From assembly GCA_028871595.1 (NCBI GenBank), contig JAGWMT010000138.1, positions 1-7,891 of the forward strand: a stretch of 7,891 bases of DNA. Direction: 5' to 3'. Below, piece after piece: positions 4,677-7,891 of this stretch. A model generated the notes under the pieces. It saw nothing but the letters and a program-made list of their open reading frames with translations. It searched no databases and had not been told where the DNA came from. The stretch is from Elusimicrobiota bacterium. Lineage in GTDB: Bacteria > Elusimicrobiota > Elusimicrobia > UBA1565 > UBA9628. Within the stretch, counting starts at the first letter, position 1, and each line of letters opens with the position of its first letter. The translations under genes were made by a program, and so were the position numbers.

Positions 4677-6686
4677 ATGATCGAATCTCCCGCCAAGCCC
4701 GCCGCCCAGTTGAAGAAGTACGTTCCCGATCTGTTCTCCTACCGCCGCCGGGTCACCCGCGAGGTGATGGTGGGCAACGTGGGCGTCGGAGGGACGAACC
4801 CCATCCGGCTCCAGTCCATGACCACCACGGACACCTTGGACGTGGAGGCCACCTTCCGCCAATCGGTGAAGATGATCGAGGCCGGCTGCGAGATCGTGCG
4901 CATCACCGCCCCCACCGTGGCCGACGCCCAGGCCATCGGCCAGATCAAGGAAAAGCTGGTGAAGGCCGGCTTTCATCAGCCCATCGTGGCCGACATCCAT
5001 TTCTCCCCCAACGCGGCCGACGCGGCCGCCGATTTCTGCGAGAAGGTGCGCATCAACCCGGGCAACTTCGTGGACACCAAGCGCTTCGCGGTCAAGGAGT
5101 ACACCGACGCGGCGTACGCGGCCGAGATCGCGCGCATCGAGGAGCGTTTCACGCCCTTGGTCCTTAAGCTCAAGCGCCTGAAGCGCGCCTGCCGCATCGG
5201 CACCAACCACGGCTCTTTGTCCGACCGCATCATGAACCGCTACGGCGACAGCGCGCTGGGCATGGTGGAAAGCGCCCTGGAGTTCGCGCGCATCGCCGAG
5301 AAGAACGACTACCGGGACCTGATCTTCTCCATGAAGTCCTCCAACCCGAAAGTCATGATCGAGGCCTACCGCCTGCTGGTCCAGCGCATGGACGAGATCG
5401 GCATGGACTACCCCCTCCACCTGGGCGTGACCGAGGCCGGCGACGGCGAGGACGGCCGCATCAAGAGCGCCATCGGCATCGGCGCGCTTTTGGAAGACGG
5501 CATCGGCGACACCATCCGCGTCTCGCTCACCGAAGACCCCGAGCACGAGGTCCCCGTGTGCCGGACCTTGGCCCGGCCCTTCCACGCCCGTCCCGCGCAG
5601 ACGCCGCGCGCGGAGTCGAAGAAGGCGAAGTATCATTGCGCGGATTTCTACTCCTATTCGCGCCGCAAGTCGGATCATTTCGACGTCGGACCCATCATGG
5701 TCGGCGGCCTGCAGTTGGTCCGCGCGTTCCTGCGCGTGCCCGAGACGGCGACGGCCGAAAGCCTTTTGGCCGGGTACGAAGCCCAATTGAAGAAAGCCAT
5801 GGGCGCCGATCCCGAGGTGTTGCAATTCGACGTGACGGATGAAAAGTCCCTGGCGCGATTTATTTCGATCCGTGAATCGTTGCGCTCCGAGACCGGCCGT
5901 CTCGCCTATTTGGCCCGCGTCGAGGGTCCCCTTTCGTTGGTGATCAAGTGTATCCCGTCCGCCGACGCGGTCACGTGGGCGAATCCGGCGGACGACGAAT
6001 ACGCGGCGTATCTGCGCGCGATGCATGACGAGAAGAAAATAAACCTCGTCGAATCGCACGACGCCGAAACCGCCCGCAAGCTGGAGGCCGCGTCCCGTTA
6101 TAAAGAAGTCGTCACGATGACGTCGCTGCGGGGCGAGGACGTCCGTTCGTTGATCCACGAGTACCGCCTTTTGGCGGCTTACGGCCTTTCCTCCCCCATC
6201 CTGCTGCGCGCCCCGCGCGAGGCGTCGGCGGAGGAGCAGATCCTGCGCTCGGCCACCATGATCGGCGGCCTGCTGTGCGACGGGGTGGGCGACGCGGTGC
6301 TGATCGACGCGGATCTGCCGTTCGAGCGCAACATCGAACTGCTCTACAACGTGCTGCAAGGCGCGGGCGTGCGCATCACCAAGACCGAGTTCGTGTCCTG
6401 CCCGTCCTGCGGCCGCACCTTGTTCGACCTGCAGACCACCACGGAGCGCATCAAGGCGCGCACCGGGCATCTCAAGGGCGTGAAGATCGCCATCATGGGC
6501 TGCATCGTCAACGGCCCGGGCGAGATGGCCGACGCGGACTTCGGCTACGTGGGCGGCGCGCCGGACGCGATCAACCTGTACGTGGGCAAGGAATGCGTGC
6601 AGAAGGGCATTCCGTTCGCCCAATCGGACGACGCGCTCGTCGAGCTGATCAAGAAGCACGGGAAGTGGGTTGAGCCGGCGGCCTAG
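4677..6686 (+). CDS. ispG: 4-hydroxy-3-methylbut-2-enyl diphosphate synthase, long form (669 aa)
   Basis: IspG (GcpE) reduces 2-C-methyl-D-erythritol 2,4-cyclodiphosphate to HMBPP, the penultimate step of the MEP isoprenoid pathway, using a [4Fe-4S] cluster. The N-terminal TIM barrel (about 20-300) carries VGGTNPIRLQSMTTTDT, RINPGN (125-130), GTNHGSLSDR (175-184) and LHLGVTEAG (247-255). The C-terminal cluster domain has C575 and C578 (SCPSCGRT), C609 in MGCIVNGPGE and E616, matching the cluster ligands of the short enzymes. Short IspG is about 370 residues. The extra 270 or so here form the central inserted domain (about 305-510) of the long class known from Chlamydia, Bacteroidetes and plants. 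All ligands are present, so it should be active. ATG 4677 has no Shine-Dalgarno sequence and is nearly leaderless. The gene overlaps the next by 17 bases. Codon choice in the insert differs from the flanks. Confidence 0.97.
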   Translation: MIESPAKPAAQLKKYVPDLFSYRRRVTREVMVGNVGVGGTNPIRLQSMTTTDTLDVEATFRQSVKMIEAGCEIVRITAPTVADAQAIGQIKEKLVKAGFHQPIVADIHFSPNAADAAADFCEKVRINPGNFVDTKRFAVKEYTDAAYAAEIARIEERFTPLVLKLKRLKRACRIGTNHGSLSDRIMNRYGDSALGMVESALEFARIAEKNDYRDLIFSMKSSNPKVMIEAYRLLVQRMDEIGMDYPLHLGVTEAGDGEDGRIKSAIGIGALLEDGIGDTIRVSLTEDPEHEVPVCRTLARPFHARPAQTPRAESKKAKYHCADFYSYSRRKSDHFDVGPIMVGGLQLVRAFLRVPETATAESLLAGYEAQLKKAMGADPEVLQFDVTDEKSLARFISIRESLRSETGRLAYLARVEGPLSLVIKCIPSADAVTWANPADDEYAAYLRAMHDEKKINLVESHDAETARKLEAASRYKEVVTMTSLRGEDVRSLIHEYRLLAAYGLSSPILLRAPREASAEEQILRSATMIGGLLCDGVGDAVLIDADLPFERNIELLYNVLQGAGVRITKTEFVSCPSCGRTLFDLQTTTERIKARTGHLKGVKIAIMGCIVNGPGEMADADFGYVGGAPDAINLYVGKECVQKGIPFAQSDDALVELIKKHGKWVEPAA

Positions 6687-7683
6687 GCTTCTTCCGGCTC
6701 TCGCGCTCGTCCTCCTCTCCGCCTGCTCCCCGGTCTACGTCGCGCGTTCCGCGGCCGGCCACGCCGGGCTTCTCTGGAGGCGGCGCCCCATCGCCAAGAC
6801 CGTCGCCGATCCTTCCACGCCTCCCGAGCTCAAGGCGAAATTAGAATCGGCGCTGGAGATCCGGGAGTTCGCGTTCAAGCGCATGGCTCTGCGGCGCTCC
6901 CACGCGTACGAGACCTGGACGCCCGTGAAGGGGCCGGCGTTGACCTGGCTGGTGTCCGCCTCGGACCGCGTTCGGTTCAAGCCGCACCTGTTCCGTTTTC
7001 CGTTGATCGGAGCCTTCCCGTACAAGGGGCATTTCCGCCGTGATTTGGCGGAATCAGAGGCGGCGTCTTTGGAAAAGAAAGGCTACGACTCGACGGTCTC
7101 CGGCGCGGCCGCGTACAAGACGCCGCTGCCCGTCGCGGACCCTCTTCCGTCGAATCTTTTGGCCGAGGACGACGGGGACCTGGCCGAGACCTTGATTCAT
7201 GAATTGACGCACGGGACGGTGTACTTCAGGAACAACACGGATTTCGACGAGTCGTTGGCGATGTGGGTCGGGGCGCGCGGCGCGGAGCTCTTCTTGACCG
7301 AGAAGTTCGGCGCGGCGTCGCCCCAAATGAAGGAGTGGCGCGACGGCGTTTCGGTGGAAGCGAAGCGCGACAAGATGTACGCGGATCTTAAAGACAAATT
7401 GACGGCGCTGTACGACGGCCCCGGGACCGCCGCGGATAAGCTGGAGAAACGGCGGGATATCTTCGCTTGGGCCCGCGCCGAGGCGAAGTCCCGCGGCCTG
7501 GCTCCGTTGCGCGAACCGCTTAACAACGCCGTCGTGCTCGCCCATGAGTTGTATTCCCCGGACTTCGCGCCCTTCGACGCGTTGTTCGAGAAGAACGGGC
7601 GCGACTGGCCCAAGACGATCGCCGCGCTCAAGGCGCTGGACCGTCGCGACCCTTGGAAATCTCTCCGGACCGCCGTCCGATGA
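6670..7683 (+). CDS. Predicted lipoprotein aminopeptidase, COG4324 type (337 aa)
   Basis: Residues 1-19 form a lipoprotein signal with lipobox LSAC (16-19), so C19 would be lipidated and the enzyme anchored in the envelope. GHAGLLWRRRPIAKTVADPSTPPELKAKL (30-58) matches the conserved N-terminal pattern of the family. The zinc site is HELTH (H177, E178, H181) with a third ligand in FDES (E194), typical of gluzincin peptidases. NNAVVLAHELYSPDFAPF (285-302) is the usual C-terminal motif. The length is close to the family norm of about 350. The start is TTG at 6670, because it places the signal peptide correctly and overlaps the ispG stop. GGGAAG just upstream is a weak ribosome binding site. It is followed by an ATGA overlap with the glycosyltransferase. 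Peptide substrates are unknown. Confidence 0.88.
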   Translation: MSRRPRLLPALALVLLSACSPVYVARSAAGHAGLLWRRRPIAKTVADPSTPPELKAKLESALEIREFAFKRMALRRSHAYETWTPVKGPALTWLVSASDRVRFKPHLFRFPLIGAFPYKGHFRRDLAESEAASLEKKGYDSTVSGAAAYKTPLPVADPLPSNLLAEDDGDLAETLIHELTHGTVYFRNNTDFDESLAMWVGARGAELFLTEKFGAASPQMKEWRDGVSVEAKRDKMYADLKDKLTALYDGPGTAADKLEKRRDIFAWARAEAKSRGLAPLREPLNNAVVLAHELYSPDFAPFDALFEKNGRDWPKTIAALKALDRRDPWKSLRTAVR

Positions 7684-7891
7684 CCGCCCTTCTCCTTGTC
7701 GGGGCCCTGCTGCGGCCGATTCTGCTCGGCGCGCGGTCCTTGTGGTTCGACGAGGCGGGCACGATGATGCTGGCGGCTTTGCCCTTTGGCAAGGTGCTTC
7801 CGCTTCTGATCTCCAACGAGATGAGCCCCCCGCTTTATTTCGTCATGATGCACTTCTGGCTCAAGGCGTTCGCGGATCCGAGGCTGGGACT
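7680..7891 (+). CDS. GT39/PMT-like membrane glycosyltransferase (partial, C-terminus off the right edge)
   Basis: Seventy residues are visible. A first hydrophobic helix (1-16) is followed by SLWFDEAGT (20-28), whose Asp-Glu (D24, E25) is the catalytic acidic motif in the first periplasmic loop of GT-C enzymes such as ArnT and PMT. SPPLYFVMMHFWLKAF (49-64) then matches the conserved second element of that loop. Such enzymes transfer a sugar from a polyprenyl-phosphate carrier to lipid or protein outside the membrane. The start ATG shares bases with the preceding TGA (ATGA), indicating coupling. Acceptor and sugar cannot be told from this fragment. Confidence 0.85.
   Translation, partial: MTALLLVGALLRPILLGARSLWFDEAGTMMLAALPFGKVLPLLISNEMSPPLYFVMMHFWLKAFADPRLG

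Noticed and set aside
4632..6659. Long minus-strand open frame opposite ispG (675 residues)
   Set aside because: IspG on the plus strand is unmistakable. The antisense product is rich in His, Arg, Val and Ala in the pattern typical of shadows of GC-rich genes.

Overview
This is a GC-rich bacterial window with compact, non-overlapping gene blocks. It has no RNA genes, insertion sequences or CRISPR arrays that I can see. The best lineage clue is the long (669-residue) form of IspG. That form carries an extra central domain and is known from Chlamydiae, Bacteroidetes, Elusimicrobia, related phyla and plastids, but not from most Proteobacteria. A high-GC member of an Elusimicrobiota-like lineage would fit, but this is inference and no marker here settles it.

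Left part (1-3496, all on the minus strand, so read right to left): an RDD-family membrane protein; a 652-residue exported, membrane-spanning protein whose C-terminus resembles polymorphic-toxin architectures; a 129-residue cytoplasmic protein of unknown function directly after it; and the N-terminal third of a short-chain dehydrogenase that carries a four-cysteine module ahead of its nucleotide-binding domain and runs off the left edge.

Middle (3566-4676): a minus-strand pair made of a secreted protein built from about seven 20-residue repeats and a VOC/glyoxalase-fold protein, joined by a GTGA overlap. The secreted gene diverges from ispG. The two back-to-back promoters have perfect extended -10 boxes (TGnTATAAT) and an 18-bp dyad between them.

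Right part (4677-7891, plus strand): ispG (isoprenoid precursor synthesis), a lipoprotein aminopeptidase of the COG4324 type, and the start of a GT39/PMT-like polyprenyl-phosphate-sugar glycosyltransferase. These genes overlap by 17 and 4 bases and look like one operon. A plausible shared theme is polyprenyl supply and use at the cell envelope.

Two things stand out. First, the left block holds a possible undescribed secreted toxin-like protein with a candidate partner gene. Second, four genes share a TGn-extended -10 box, and in three of them the box sits only 6-9 bases before the start codon with no Shine-Dalgarno sequence, which predicts leaderless mRNAs. The two genes of the toxin-like block lack the TGn extension and have leaders with Shine-Dalgarno-like sequences.
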